The notes under the pieces are model-generated. The model was not told the origin of the DNA and made no database searches. It saw only the letters and a list, made by a program, of their open reading frames with translations. A program made the position numbers and the translations under genes. From Phoronis australis (taxonomy: Eukaryota > Phoronida > Phoronidae): a DNA stretch of 64,000 bases. The stretch is from contig NMRA01000495.1 of assembly GCA_002633005.1 (NCBI GenBank), positions 160,837 to 224,836 of the forward strand. The letters are read 5' to 3'. The stretch's first letter is position 1. Each line of letters opens with the position of its first letter. Of the stretch, positions 1 to 12,108 are shown piece after piece.

Positions 1-117
1 CTTACATTTGGGGTAATGAGCAATGTCCTGAATACAGTCAAAGGGTTCTTTTTCTACCATAAAAGATTCCGGGTAATTCTCTTCAAAGCATTTCTACATT
101 GAACAGCCCACTCCTAC

Positions 118-282
118 CTGAACTTCACTCCATCAATGCTCACTTGCAGCACACAACCACTGAGACCTCGTGCAACACCAGTGCGTGTCATGACACGTGT
201 CATATCTGGAACACCACCAACATGCACGCAGCCATCTGTGTTGAGCGCCTCCAATGATCCTGTGGCTCCACCTTGTGTTGTG
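118..282 (-). CDS. EGF gene exon 34: laminin-G domain 2, end (last exon visible)
   Basis: CVHVGGVPDMTR, then ARGLSGCVLQVSIDGVKF, the canonical LamG closing strands (V-G-G-x-P and G-F/L-x-G-C-I/V-x-x-L-x-I/V-x-G). Acceptor TCTCAG, donor TCAG|GTAGGA, phase 2-2. The gene continues to the left of the window. Confidence 0.88.
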
Positions 283-644
283 CTGAGAAACAAAAGAACA
301 GAGGGTGTAATGGCTGAACAAATTAAAAAGACTGATGTTTACGCTTGCATCTCAACACATTGGTTTCATATTACAATATTGCTTCATTACGTAACAATTT
401 CCACATCCTGAATTCAACTCTCCTCTTCATAGAGGTAAAACATGCATTGCGTGACTGATCGAGTTTTCGTAAGGTAAGAACGGAACTTTTGAGCCAAGTC
501 AGACAAATGAAGAACAATATAGTGTGCCAGCAGTTTACAGCTGTCACACATTAAGTACTCTTAGGACGCGCGGCATTGTGAATAAATGCCGCAGAATTAC
601 AGAAGACATTGTGATATTCTTGAGGTGGCTACTAGAGGATCAGT

Positions 645-745
645 GTTGGCGAAACGGTGATAATCTGAGATCAGCCTCTGTGCGAATTTAAACCCACAAT
701 CCCCGTGGTGAAAGTCTAACGCTATGCTGGTAGAGTTAAACTTAA
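645..745 (-). mobile_element. tRNA-derived SINE head, copy 1
   Basis: Minus strand: AGCATAGCGTTAGACTTTCA ... GTGGGTTTAAATTCG ... GAGGCTGATCTCAG, matching 10278-10380. A-box-like and B-box-like sequences about 40 bp apart indicate a tRNA-derived SINE, here diverged. Confidence 0.5.
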
Positions 746-1158
746 CATGATAAATCACAAACACACAATGTATTTTAATTATTATTAATTGTTTCATAGC
801 TATGGTCAATGCTAATAACTTATCAAAAGTCAAATCCTTCAATCAATAATCCTAAAAATTAATGCATTTTTCAGTCTTAAACCAACAAAACCAACAATGG
901 CCCTTTAATGACTTACAGAAATGAACATACTTAGAGAAATGATGAGATGTCATCAATTTCTACCACTTCCTAATGAAGACCCAAGGTAACAAGTGGGGTG
1001 ATTTTCACATGGATAAATGAATCGTCTCAATTACTACTCAAGCACTGTGACAGTAACATCGTGATATTAATGTTCCCTATCCTTCAAGTTGAGCAGCTAC
1101 GCAGTAATGGCATTTCTTGCATAATAACTAAGTTATGTTAAAAAACTAAAAAATTCAC

Positions 1159-1267
1159 CTGTAGCCTGCCACGATTAACTGAGCCCGAGTCCCATTCCTT
1201 TCAACAATAGCAGACAACCAAGTGTGCAAAGGTAATAGTTCACTCGTTAAGACACCATCACCGGCAC
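1159..1267 (-). CDS. EGF gene exon 33: laminin-G domain 2, middle
   Basis: DGVLTSELLPLHTWLSAI and RNGTRAQLIVAGYR, matching the W-H/L-x-V-x-x-x-R-x-G strand of LamG. Acceptor GACAG, donor ACAG|GTGAAT, phase 1 to 2. Confidence 0.82.
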
Positions 1268-1993
1268 CTGTCAAAATTTAATTCTCAGTTGAAATAACAG
1301 TCATCAGTGACCGCTCAGATGTGAACTGATTTACTATGATAGCAAGCTTTATTATCAATGAGAATGACATATCAAAAGGATGGCTAGGTGTACGGTGAAA
1401 TCTCATCCTTTCAGAGTGGATGATTTTTATTTTTGCAGATACGAAGCATCAAGTCAACTGAAGGAACTATTAGACAATGTTCGGAAATTTGAAGGCAATT
1501 AAAGAAAAAGTTGGTGAAATTCTATGGTATAAGGAAAATGCTGATCTTGTTGAAACATGTGATTATTTTCACAGCGTTTTAAAGATTGATGCATAAATCT
1601 CTCAGTAAGTTGCATTTAGAATCTTGATCAGCCATTTTTGAGATATGATGATGCCAAATTAGCCAAAGTTTGAAGTTTTCCTAGGGTTATTCATAACCTT
1701 AAATGCTATCCGGAACTCGCAAACTCAGTGTTTCAAAGAATTGAACATTAGACCATCACAAAGGCAATGCCAAATTTTGTTTAGTCAACAATTATCTTCA
1801 CTTCATGACCAGAGCTGCATTCCACAGACTCTAAAATTTGTGATCATGCAAGTCTCAGCGAGATATCGCCATGCATTGCAAGAGAAACTGGTGAACACAC
1901 AAGCTTTTCTTGCAGGTGTTTTGCGTCGACGGAATGCTACCCAGGTAATCACGTTTGTGCTAAATAGATTTCATAATTCTAAACATTACATAC

Positions 1994-2212
1994 CAAGATT
2001 AAACTTGAGTTGTAGTCTGTTACTAGTGAGTGCTAGAGACAAGAAATCTCCTGATGGGCTGAGGTTGTTGGACACGTAAAGTAGAACGCCATCTGTTGAG
2101 TCGCTCCGGAATGTCAATGTGACACTGGTCTGACGAAGGTTCGAGGAGAGTGCTGGAGTGCAGTACTTCACGTGGGAGTTGCCATGGAAACCAGTGATGT
2201 TAACATTTGGTT
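1994..2212 (-). CDS. EGF gene exon 32: laminin-G domain 2, first part
   Basis: NVNITGFHGNSHVKYCTP, then VTLTFRSDSTDGVLLYVSNN and LQLKFNLG: the usual LamG F-x-G opening and the S-x-x-G-V-L-L-Y core. Acceptor TTTTAG, donor CTTG|GTATGT, phase 1-1. Confidence 0.88.
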
Positions 2213-2728
2213 CTAAAAAAATTCTGTTCAATAAGTGCTCATGTAACAACGATCAAATTTTGTTCTATTATTAATGCTTTTAATGCTGTTAAGTTAATGT
2301 TTGCACGAAAGATTTTAAAGCAGCAGTAAGAAGTTGAGACTGTCATATATAATGACCATCAACTTTTTGATATTTCGAAAAACACTAGTCTGTGAGCTAA
2401 ATAATTTAGTAATTTAGGTTACTATGAACAACAACATCAATGAACGTACAACAAAACTTGTCCAAAATTACTGAAGCGTCCATGAATTTGATTTATGGTT
2501 CCTGTCTGTTGGTTAACAGACTAACAAAAGTTCTCCACAACACAAACACAATCTGTGACAGACTACTAGAAAAGCCGAGTCAATAAAATGCCAAACGTTA
2601 GCAGACTAATTATTAGTGGCTGTTGTCTGGCGTGGCCACTGAACGACAAAAAGTTATATGGCAGAGAGCAATAAAACCAAAAGTAAATGGCAGTCAGCGT
2701 GTGGACTCTACAGTAATCTAGCACTTAC

Positions 2729-2935
2729 TTAATCCACAGTCAGGGCCCGCATATCCTAGGGGACAGTGACACCGTTGGCCTCCACTGTCAATATAACAGG
2801 TCCCGCCCAGCTGACAAGGGTTAGAGTCACAGTCACTGAACTGGCAGTCCTTGCCAGAGAACCCTGGGTCACAGCTGCAGTTGTAACCCCCACGGGCACC
2901 CTCATGACAAGTACCACGATTACTGCAGGTTACAC
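2729..2935 (-). CDS. EGF gene exon 31: EGF 44 and EGF 45
   Basis: VTCSNRGTCHEGARGGYNC ... FSGKDC (EGF 44) and SDCDSNPCQLGGTCYIDSG ... YAGPDC (EGF 45), placed between two LamG domains. Acceptor TTGCAG, donor TTAA|GTAAGT, phase 1-1. Confidence 0.93.
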
Positions 2936-3261
2936 CTGCAATATCAGATTCAATTTGAACCCTTTGATTCAATATCAAATACAAATAACCATTCATGCAA
3001 CACTTGATATACATCAGAGGCTTATAAGTTTTTTGAAGAAATGCCGAGTCTCATTTCAATTTAGTGCTGTCATAAAGGAAGCACATTTTGATTGTTTGTA
3101 CAAGTTTTGATGCAACAATTGCGAGATTGACAACAGAATGAAACATAAAAGGCCAGATTCAATTATATGTAACATAGAATAGAAGGACATCTGACTGATA
3201 TATCTTACCGCGGGTTTATTAGCTTTTAGTCTTATAATAAAACCCCACTTAGTCTAACTAC

Positions 3262-3402
3262 CTGGGCAGGCTGGTTGGAAACAGGAATCAATGTTGTATG
3301 CTTGAAACACATCCTGAAGAAGGTTGAGAGATTGGCCAGAAATCTCCAAAGAATGCACACAACCTGTCAGGTTGGGCACCACGGCACGAACAGCTTGACC
3401 AC
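3262..3402 (-). CDS. EGF gene exon 30: laminin-G 1 C-terminal part and start of EGF 44
   Basis: Contains the conserved LamG end NLTGCVHSLEISGQSLNL followed by DSCFQPACP. The last Cys residues lead into EGF 44. The N-L-T sequon is a potential N-glycosylation site. 141 bp, phase 1-1. Confidence 0.9.
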
Positions 3403-3622
3403 CTATAAAATGAATAACATAAACTCATTCACAGCCAAGTTTTTACAACTCCATTTTCTTATACTTATGTAAACTAATTTGAAGTCTTGGTAGTGATATC
3501 CTCCGACAGACATTTGTAAGCAGGTGATAAGTAACGTAGAAAATAAATCTGAAAATAAATAAAGCGATCCGGATCCTCTCAAGGATACTATTGTTTCACA
3601 AAATGAAGAACATAAAATACAT

Positions 3623-3798
3623 TAAATAGGTAAACAAAACAACAAGAATGGATCAACCGAAATTTTCGGATGTAATAACGTCCTTTGTCAACAGAAACAG
3701 AAATAAGGTCTTTATTTAATCTGTTTCTGTTGACAAAGAACGTTATTACATCCGAAAATTTCAGTTGATCCATTCTTGTTGTTTTATTTACCTATTTA
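3623..3798. repeat. Long near-perfect hairpin (78-bp arms, 20-bp spacer)
   Basis: 3623-3700 and 3721-3798 are inverted copies with three mismatches. The loop ends can pair further (AAATAA/TTATTT). It lies in the EGF-gene intron between exons 30 and 29. It has no coding content and could be a foldback MITE. Confidence 0.9.
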
Positions 3799-4102
3799 TA
3801 TTGAGCAGGTGAGACATGTTTACATTTGACCTGACACCTAGTGTCAGGAACAAGAGGAAAAAAAAGAAGAGGGTGAACACTCTCGTGATGAAGACATGGC
3901 TGAAATCTAGGTGCGTAACTGATGCATGCAATTACTGTCCACACAAAGAAATTATCACTGTTGCGCAAAGGAATAATTCAATCATTCAAGCAAAAGACAA
4001 ATTTTGCAGAACATTTGCAAACCAAAAAATAATTTTGTTTTTGTCAACTCAGCTCGTTTGCTTCGTGACACCAGAATTTGAAATTATTTCGACAAGAGAA
4101 GG

Positions 4103-4158
4103 TTGGATATTCCCTTTTGCAAGGACATAGTTGGATATTCCCTTTTGCAAGGACATAG
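4103..4158. repeat. 28-bp direct repeat, 2 copies
   Basis: GTTGGATATTCCCTTTTGCA + AGGACATA twice in tandem, in the intron upstream of exon 30. Confidence 0.9.
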
Positions 4159-4425
4159 TTGGAATGGAATACAAAACAATAAACAATTTACTCTGACAGC
4201 AGCAAATGATTGTACGAGCAAGAAATGTTTGAAGTCAACATAACAATGAGTTTGTTTTCAACAGACAAAATTTAATAGTCAAATTTAAACTTAATAGGAA
4301 GTTTTCACGCACAAAAGTCACTCTCAAAATCTTTTACAAACGACACAAATCTATTAATGCTTCATTATTACGTAAGATTTCTTGTATCTTCTTCTGTCAG
4401 AGGAAGTCTCAAATTAAGAACTTAC

Positions 4426-4794
4426 CTATATAGAATGTCCACGTGCCCACAATATCCGACACCGAGAGAGACCTGACTATCGTTTCCATGCCGATCCCCA
4501 AAACAACATGGCTGCTGTTCTGTACCACAGAGACCGTGTGTTGTTCCCCGTCACTGTACGAACTTACAGATCTCATCACAAATTCCGTGGAGAAACCATG
4601 CTGCATGCGGAAGAATACTCGCCCTGACTCGATATTTACTGAGTGATAAAAACTTCCTGTCTCAGCGTGAACAAGGACACCGTTGGCTGCTTTACTGCGA
4701 AAGCTGGCCCGCAGAGAGACCTTGTTGTTCAGGTAGGGCCTGATGTACGACAGATAACCGCTTCCATTAAATCCCGGAGTTGCTACTGAAACAC
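4426..4794 (-). CDS. EGF gene exon 29: laminin-G domain 1, N-terminal part
   Basis: A 123-codon exon. It has the LamG opening GFNGSGYLSYIRP, a LRASFRSKAANGVLVHAETG strand pair and a GTWTFYIG end, typical beta-sandwich features of LamG. Acceptor GTTCTAG, donor ATAG|GTAAGT, phase 1-1. LamG domains of this class bind glycans or partner proteins. Confidence 0.9.
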
Positions 4795-5526
4795 CTAGAA
4801 CAAACAATGACACACTCTCAGAGGTTCAGCAGTGCAAACATGACCAACAGGTGTCACTTAAATGACATTCATTGTGAACTCTCCTTATCATTGTCAATCA
4901 TAACACGTTAATCGTATCAGTTCAGATATCAATGGCAAGACACTTCCGGAGACGAATATTTGTCGGTAGTTTTATATCATTTACCAATTCTAGACAAATA
5001 AGAAAATCAATTACAAAATAAAAAAATGTTGCATTGAATAAAGTTTTGACTCTTCCATATCACAGCAGCCTTATTACTAAGTCTATGTGAACACTTTTCA
5101 CCGCTATTTTAGCAGACAACTACACTCACAGTGTTCAAGTTATCCTTTGTTTTTTCTTTTAAGAAACTACAAAATCAAAACTACACTTCCTCTCCACTTA
5201 CAAGTCAATTGTGACAACAAGAAAATATGCAAATTATGTCTATCAAAGGCCACTTAACCTGTGCTTTCATTTATTGAAGCCTGCGAAACCTAGGATTTTT
5301 CTGAAGCATCTTTCATCTTGCAATTGGTCTCAATGTTCAAAAATACAATTCCATTACGAAGAGGTGAGTTGTGTAGCAGTAAGTGACCTGGTTTTGAGTT
5401 AGCTTTTTGGATGGATAAACAGAAGGACGCGCTACTCAAAAGTTAAATATGGAACTTTTTGTTAAAAAGTCCTAATATTATGCATAACTGGGTAGTTTCA
5501 AGACAAAGTACTTTTCCCCCACTCAC

Positions 5527-5698
5527 TCTGTTCACACCGAACCCCTTTGCGCCCCAGAGGACAATAGCACAAGTAAGATGTGTCAACCACACTGCACAGG
5601 GTGCCTGGAGCCGTGCCACAGGGGTCACCAGAGCACGGGGTCAAGGAACAGTCCACACCAGTGTAGGGGGATGGACAGGTGCAACTAAAACCATTCAG
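5527..5698 (-). CDS. EGF gene exon 28: end of EGF 42 and EGF 43
   Basis: LNGFSCTCPSPYTGVDC closes EGF 42. EGF 43 (LTPCSGDPCGTAPGTLC ... CPLGRKGVRC) is the last EGF before the first laminin-G domain. Acceptor TTTCAG, donor AGA|GTGAGT, phase 0 to 1. Confidence 0.92.
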
Positions 5699-6539
5699 CT
5701 GAAACAATGATATCTAAGTGTTAGGTTAGTTTACACGCAGAATTTACAAGAACAAGGCCGTTAATTCATGATAAAGGCACCTATGTCCCTATTTCTGGAA
5801 TAGTAAGGAGACAACGGGTGGCTTTAAATTCAGAGTGAGAAATATTATCTCACACATATAAAATGCATCCATTCACAAATAAGTCATATGGGCCCTTAGG
5901 CCAGACGCTCCCATGCTGATTTCCGGCAATCTGCTCTGGGGTTATTCAGACATTATAAAGAGAGGTAATTTCTATTCATCAGCATCATCAAAGACTAGCA
6001 TGCCAGAGTATTTCAAGCATTTTTAACTTGTTGTTAAGTGTTCTGCCTTGATTTCAGCGAATGTCCGATAGACAATGGCTAGAATTGGCGATTTGTAACA
6101 AAATCACAAAACAACGGATTTTGAGGAATGTTTTATAACACTGGTCAAAGCTAATAACTTCAGGAAGTCTATCCCATCCCAAAACTGTGATTTGTAAGTA
6201 AAAATAGTAATGTCCCTTCAATGTCATATCCGCGTTATGATTATAACAAAATAATCTCACTATATCATAACTATTATGACTATAATAAAATGTCATTATC
6301 TCATAACTACAATGACTCTAATTAAAATATTGCCACTATGCCATAATTATGATTATCATCACTCCTAAAACTGCACTGACGTGGTGATGCAGTAGCATTA
6401 CATCTAAAATTTCTCGGTCTATTGAAATAAGCCCGAAGTTGGACTGTAAATTTACCAAGAGATTCTAGACACCATGTTATGATTATGATAAAATGTCACT
6501 AAGTCATAAATACAATGATTCAGTATTTCAGCTAATCAC

Positions 6540-6646
6540 CTGGTCAGCGCATGTACCAGAGTTACGGCAGGGGTTGGGAGAGCAGTCATCGATGTTGACG
6601 TCACAATTAACACCTGTCAGACCAGGTGAGCAAACACACTTGTAAC
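6540..6646 (-). CDS. EGF gene exon 27: end of EGF 41 and first part of EGF 42 (calcium-binding type)
   Basis: [14 protein letters not shown] closes EGF 41, then [19 protein letters not shown]. Acceptor TTGCAG, donor CCAG|GTGATT, phase 1 to 0, as in the other split calcium-binding units. Confidence 0.92.
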
Positions 6647-6717
6647 CTGCAATTATTACGAAAGGCTGTAAGCAACCAAATCGATAACGAGTTTGAGTAA
6701 TGGATCCATTGTCCGCA

Positions 6718-6810
6718 TAAATATCCAGAGCTAACAGGATCTGCTGTAAAACACAAAATGAGAAATCCAGAGCTAATGGGATCTGCTGTAAAACACAATA
6801 TAAGAATCGA
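6718..6810. repeat. About 45-bp tandem duplication
   Basis: ATCCAGAGCTAACAGGATCT + GCTGTAAAACACAA repeated once with few changes, in the intron upstream of exon 27. Confidence 0.85.
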
Positions 6811-7391
6811 CTCACACACTAAAGAGAAATCGATGTATAAATTACTGTTAATGACGAAAATCGAAAGGCCTGAAAATCAGCGATAAAGATTTGCCAAGCA
6901 ACTGAAATCGATTGAGGTCGTCCCAAACAAATTGCATATATCAAACATAATACATTTAAAGAAACGAGATGAAAAATAAAGATACGAGTTTACCTAATTT
7001 GCAAATATTGCATTTTTTCAAAAGGTTGACAATAACCTACAGCACTAGACAAAAGTAATTGGACAAAATACCGCATCCCCGTCATGATAGCTAAATCTAT
7101 AACAGCAAAAATGACTGGTAATGACTATTATGCCGAGAATGACTAAGCCACCTTGTTAAATTTCCCGTTGATTCCCCTTCATTCTCAGTCACAAGTTCAG
7201 CTTTTGCCCAGGTCATTTTGTCTGAACACTTTTGTCCTGTACTGTAAATGCAGGCCTCCCAAAAGCTTTTCCCCAAAAAAGTACGAAAAAGTAGGAAAAT
7301 ATTCAGTGTTGAGAGGCCTGTAAATGACTCCAGCAGTAATACATGATGCACCAGTTATTTTAAATGGATTTATCACCCTATCAACACTGAC

Positions 7392-7562
7392 CAGTAGGTG
7401 TCACTTGGCACTCACTACCCTGTGAACAGGAAGCAGTGCGACAGTAATCCACCTGTTGGCAACGATCACCGATGTAGTTGTTAAAGCAGGAACACTTGAA
7501 CTGAAGGCTGGACGTACGGTTGTTCAACGAGACGCACAAACCATTGTCACCACATGGTTTGC
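7392..7562 (-). CDS. EGF gene exon 26: EGF 40 and most of EGF 41
   Basis: KPCGDNGLCVSLNNRTSS ... YIGDRC (EGF 40, long Cys3-Cys4 loop), then DYCRTASCSQGSECQVTPTG (EGF 41). 171 bp, phase 1-1, donor ACTG|GTCAGT. Confidence 0.92.
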
Positions 7563-7916
7563 CTGTAAATGTGGAACAAGACAAGTTAAACATTTTCAAT
7601 TTTTGCTCAAATTTCAAATTGGCAGACTTCATCGCATTTCCCAGTGCTTGAGGTTAAAATCTAACACTCGGATAAATCAAATTCACACAAAAAACTTTGT
7701 AAACTTCAAAAAAAAAAAACACTTGACAATATCCATTCAGAATTAGTTGCCAACAATAAGACCACAAATCTTTAAATTCTCAGAACTGCAGTGAAGAAAA
7801 TACTTAAATTCTGTAATCTAAAGAATGGCCCATGTCTTTAAATTCCACCATTTTCAGTGTAGAACGCGTTTTTATAAATTCACATACTGAGCAAATGCCT
7901 CTTTAAATTCTCTCAC

Positions 7917-8089
7917 CTGCACAGGCATCAGTGAAACCACAGTGCTGGCCAAAGTAGCCTGAGGCACACTGACACCTATAGGCCTGCAGTTGATTGACAC
8001 ATGTTCCACCACTCTCACAAGTCACACCCACGCAGTTGTCTATCAACTGCTCACAGGTGGCGCCAGTGTAACCTCCACTACACGTACAC
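7917..8089 (-). CDS. EGF gene exon 25: end of EGF 38, EGF 39 and start of EGF 40
   Basis: CTCSGGYTGATC closes EGF 38, then IDNCVGVTCESGGTCVNQ ... YFGQHC (EGF 39), then DACAG. Acceptor TTTCAG, donor GCAG|GTGAGA, phase 2 to 1. Confidence 0.93.
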
Positions 8090-8199
8090 CTGAAAAGCAT
8101 TACAAAAGTAAATCCAATGAAGAAGCATGCACATTGTGCAGGCTATCTTCCGCAAAATCACTTCACCTGATCACAATTTGATTACCAGGTTGTGACCGA

Positions 8200-8680
8200 A
8201 GGGTCAAAGTGTGTGTGTGTGTCTGCATCTGAACAAGACTATTTCACACATTTGGTAGATCTTAGAAGTGAAATATTTACCTTCGATCACAATTTATAAT
8301 TGCCTGATCCACACGCTCACAAACATATTAACAGCCAATGAATGCAATTCAATTATTACAAGATAAAATTTTTTCCTTTTATCCTGAAATGACCATAACA
8401 TCCCAGGAATATATTTCAAATTTTGAAATTAGGTTTTGGCAATCATTTTTAGTTACAGCACTGAAAAATGTAACCCATTGCAATATAACACTCCAGTTAC
8501 TTAAAGCCACGCCTGAACGCATGTGTGCACAAACATGCAAACACACTCACACGCACACGCACACACACACACGTTATTTAAGAGTCACACACACATACAC
8601 AAACCCGCAAGTCATTGAAATCCTTACTTAAGGCAACACATGTACGCAAGCACACACGAACATGCACACACATGCACGCT
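8200..8680. repeat. GT/CA microsatellite tracts
   Basis: GTGTGTGTGTGT near 8207 and CA-rich runs at about 8535-8575 and 8645-8680, in the intron between exons 25 and 24. Confidence 0.85.
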
Positions 8681-8683
8681 TAC

Positions 8684-8917
8684 TTAAAGCCCGCTCCCTG
8701 GTTCTGACAGTAGGCACCATTCTTGCAGGGCGAGGAGTAGCAGTAATTGTAGAACTGACAGTTAACTCCATAGTAGTTTGTAGGGCAGTCGCACGTGTAC
8801 TGGGACCCGTACACGGTGTTGGGTACGCCCCGACAGTTACCACGGAGACAAGGAGAGTTGGCACAGCTGTCCCGTTCAGCGCAGAACTGCCCAGAGAATC
8901 CGGGTGAACAAGAACAA
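8684..8917 (-). CDS. EGF gene exon 24: end of EGF 36, EGF 37 and most of EGF 38
   Basis: SCSCSPGFSGQFC closes EGF 36. EGF 37 (DSCANSPCLRGNCRG ... CDCPTNYYGVNC) has a long Cys3-Cys4 loop. EGF 38 starts YNYCYSSPCKNGAYC. Acceptor TTTGTAG, donor TTTAA|GTAAGC, phase 2-2. The donor side runs into a CA-rich microsatellite. Confidence 0.92.
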
Positions 8918-9210
8918 CTACAAATTAAGACAGAGGTGATGTCTTTGTCATATTTTAATATTTCTTGTAACAGAGACGTCGCCTTGTCAAATACCAAAAT
9001 TTTTACAGATAACATAGAAATGCATCAAACCATCATTTAACGGAAACAATTTTGGAGCAAATATTTTAAACAAATTCTTTTTTGTTTTACAGTTTGTTGT
9101 CACAAATAAATCAATCCACAAGGAAATACAATCTGAGACTCAAGCTTAAGATTTCTGACAACATGGGAAGGTGTGCAGTTGACTTTCAACTTGTAACCAA
9201 GACAACTAAC

Positions 9211-9307
9211 CTGTAGGAGTTGATCCTGTCTACACACGATGCCCCATTTTGACAACTATGTCCTACACAGTCATCAATGTTTGTGGAGCAGTCAGCACTG
9301 GTGAAAC
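9211..9307 (-). CDS. EGF gene exon 23: end of EGF 35 and first part of EGF 36 (calcium-binding type)
   Basis: FTSADC closes EGF 35, then [19 protein letters not shown] and NSY. Acceptor CTCTAG, donor ACAG|GTTAGT, phase 1 to 2. Confidence 0.9.
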
Positions 9308-9924
9308 CTAGAGGTTGAGGAAAAATTAGCAGACGTCAGATTACATTTAGATTCAAAACATGGTGCAGCACAAGTTTTTATCAGATGTTTTTGTAAGAAC
9401 TATTGTGACAATTTCAGGTGTATTTAAAATGCAAATACACCAAATTTTGATGCCAAAAACATATACGTCGTTTGAACCAAACCATTTACCACAATGAAAT
9501 TGCTCCCGAGTAGAACCTTATTCAGATAAGATTTCAAAAGTTTCCAGAGACTGGCCTCGATGATTTACGGGCTGACGTTTACAAAAGCACCAAAAGCAAT
9601 ACGGCTGATAGCTGAATGAGAAAAGCCTGTTCTATTCCTTAACACTAAATGGAGTTACCAGGCTAATAACTCCATCTGAGTGAATTCTTAACAGCTTTAA
9701 ACTCAGTTTATGTGTTTAAAGGAAACAACATCGTTTGGTGCTGTTTGAACAAAATCAAAACTTTTAGTGTTGAAATCACCCCATTTTGTGATAGTTAAGT
9801 TTGAAAACTGAAATCGCAAATTTTCCATGTTGAGTCTGAAAAACATCGTACCGTTTCACGTTGAGTTTGAACAAAATCACTACTTTTCATTACAACTGAG
9901 TTAAAAAAATCTGAATTCCAGTAC

Positions 9925-10116
9925 CTGTGGCACAGGTACATGTATAGGACACAGTAGATCCTCCATCAGAGCAGGTCGCGCCGTTCTTACAGGGCAAACG
10001 TGTGCATGCTGGCAGTAAAGTCTCACAGGTGGCGCCGGTGTAGCCAGCCTTACAGGAGCACTTGAATGTAGTGTCACTAGGTCGAGTGCAAGACCCGCCG
10101 TTCTTACATGGCACAA
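9925..10116 (-). CDS. EGF gene exon 22: EGF 34 and EGF 35
   Basis: VVPCKNGGSCTRPSDTTF ... YTGATC (EGF 34), then LPACTRLPCKNGATCSDGG ... CTCATG (EGF 35). 192 bp, phase 1-1, acceptor TTTTTCAG with a long T-tract, donor ACAG|GTACTG. Confidence 0.93.
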
Positions 10117-10277
10117 CTGAAAAAAATAAAACAGGGCTGTGAATAGATCCTGAGCAAAGATTATGGTGACCGTACAAACAACTCCAGAATTTACAAATAA
10201 TGCTTACTTAACATGTATGTGCGAACTGAAATAAGAGAATTAAAGACAGGTAGCCAATTTAGCACAAATTCACTTAG

Positions 10278-10380
10278 GGAAATTATCGACCAGAAAACTG
10301 AGATCTGCCTCAGCACAAAATCGAACCTGCAACCCCTAAGGTTACAGTCTAATGCTATGACGTCGAGCTAAACTCTACTT
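10278..10380 (-). mobile_element. tRNA-derived SINE head, copy 2
   Basis: Minus strand: GAGTTTAGCTCGACGTCATA, then GCAGGTTCGATTTTG (B box), then GAGGCAGATCTCAG. Same family as 645-745 with a better B box. Confidence 0.55.
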
Positions 10381-10504
10381 CGTAAAGGGTAGACTAGTTT
10401 AAGTGTATTTAATTGGTAAAATCATCGGCCTCGATTTCAGCGAATGTCTGGCAGACAATGGTGAGAATTGTTGATCGTAATTATAAAAGCACAAAAAACA
10501 ATGT

Positions 10505-10700
10505 ATTTCAGGAGGCAGTGTGGGCTAATTAGATAAGTGTCCACTTCCTTTACTCAAGGTCGTGGGTTTGTGTCTCACTGGAGCATGCGCTAGAGCCTTG
10601 AGTCAGGTCTCTAGCTCCGCACGTCGGTTCTAAATGATCAGTACAAAGGGCCCATCTGAGTAGCCTGTCCACGTCTGATACAACGTGTATCAGACCGCCT
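10505..10700 (+). mobile_element. tRNA-like SINE candidate with small perfect 3' hairpin
   Basis: GTGGGCTAATTAGATAAG (A-box-like) and GTGGGTTTGTGTCTCAC (B-box-like) 40 bp apart. Near the end lies GTCTGATACA-ACG-TGTATCAGAC, a perfect 10-bp hairpin (10673-10695). Confidence 0.45.
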
Positions 10701-11439
10701 GCAATTATTTTTAAAAGTATCTTCAAGATGTCAGTAACCCCAAAAGTGCATTTTTTAGCTGAAAACTAATGATGCCCCTTTAAAGCCAAAAGAGCTGCAA
10801 ACCTCCATTCCTGTCAAAACAACTTTTGAAGTCGCCCAATTTTGATAAAAAAAGTAAATATTTTTCTTACTCTTTAGTCTGATAAGAAATGATTTCTTAG
10901 TTTGAGAAGAACTCATAGTTCATTGTTACTTCTAACCACTCCTGAAGTAAGCTTGTCACGGCAGGTTAAATTTAGTCGGCAAAGCAATAGCCTTGTCATA
11001 GGAAGTTTTGGTGTCTTATTGCAACCAATTTCGGTTCAAAAAAAGAAGAAAACCCGATGAACTTGAATGCTTGGAAGAGCATAATACGTATATGAAGACA
11101 CTTGCTTTTATCCCCAGAGCCTGGTTTGTAGTGATTTTGATGGTTGTACATGGTTTAATGAGAACTGACAACATCGAATTTGAAAGAAGCTCATATCACC
11201 CATTCAAATTAGATCGGGGAAATCAAATGTCTGACATGTGACATACAGGGAACTGTTATGTCACGTGCAATACCGATGCATGTTCCAGTAAAATGTAGAC
11301 GTTAATCAACTTCATTTCAAAAGTACCCACTTCTAAAGGACACCTAATTTATTATCTATGGCCTCAACAAGAAAATCATAGAATAGGCTTTAGTTTATGA
11401 TAACTTTTAAACAAACTGGTTCCAAAATATTGACCATAC

Positions 11440-11587
11440 CAGCACAGGGATCGATCAGCTGGCACTGCCTGCCGATACGTCCAGGGGAACATTTACACTG
11501 GAACCTTCCAAAGCCATCTTCGATACAGCTTCCCCCATTGCAGGGGTCGGGATTGCATCCCACCACTGGGGTTTGACATCTGTCTCC
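11440..11587 (-). CDS. EGF gene exon 21: end of EGF 32, EGF 33 and start of EGF 34
   Basis: GDRC closes EGF 32, then VGCNPDPCNGGSCIEDGF ... CSPGRIGRQC (EGF 33), then IDPCA starts EGF 34. Acceptor ATTTTAG, donor GCTG|GTATGG, phase 0 to 1. Confidence 0.9.
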
Positions 11588-12108
11588 CTAAAATGCAGAT
11601 TTAGATAACAGTGATACGCCTTTACTACTAACACATTTGGGAAACATTTAGATAATAATTAAAACCAAAGGGGTACATTTTATCAAAGGTCATACGGCCA
11701 GTTGCAACTTACAGGTGGATGTAGCCACAAGATTGTGAACGCAATAAAACTGCAAAATGCAACTAAATTTTAAATTAAAATTGACTGCAGTCTGTATTTC
11801 CCATACAAAAACCATCTTCATAATCAGACCAATATAATGAACTTTGTCAGTAAAAAAAAACAAAAAAACAACGGTCTCAGAAATGACAGGGTGCATGACC
11901 ATTGACAAAATGGGCATCTGATTACTTGCGCAAATATTGAAGGTCTGAATAAAATAAAAAAACACAGAAATAATCTCAAATTTGCAAATAAAAGTAAATG
12001 TGACATGTTACTGGATGCACATTTTTCAAATGAACAATGAGGTTTTGCTGAAACGTACAGTGTTGATTGCTCTATGTGAACACAAAATATCTCACCACCA
12101 ATACGTAC

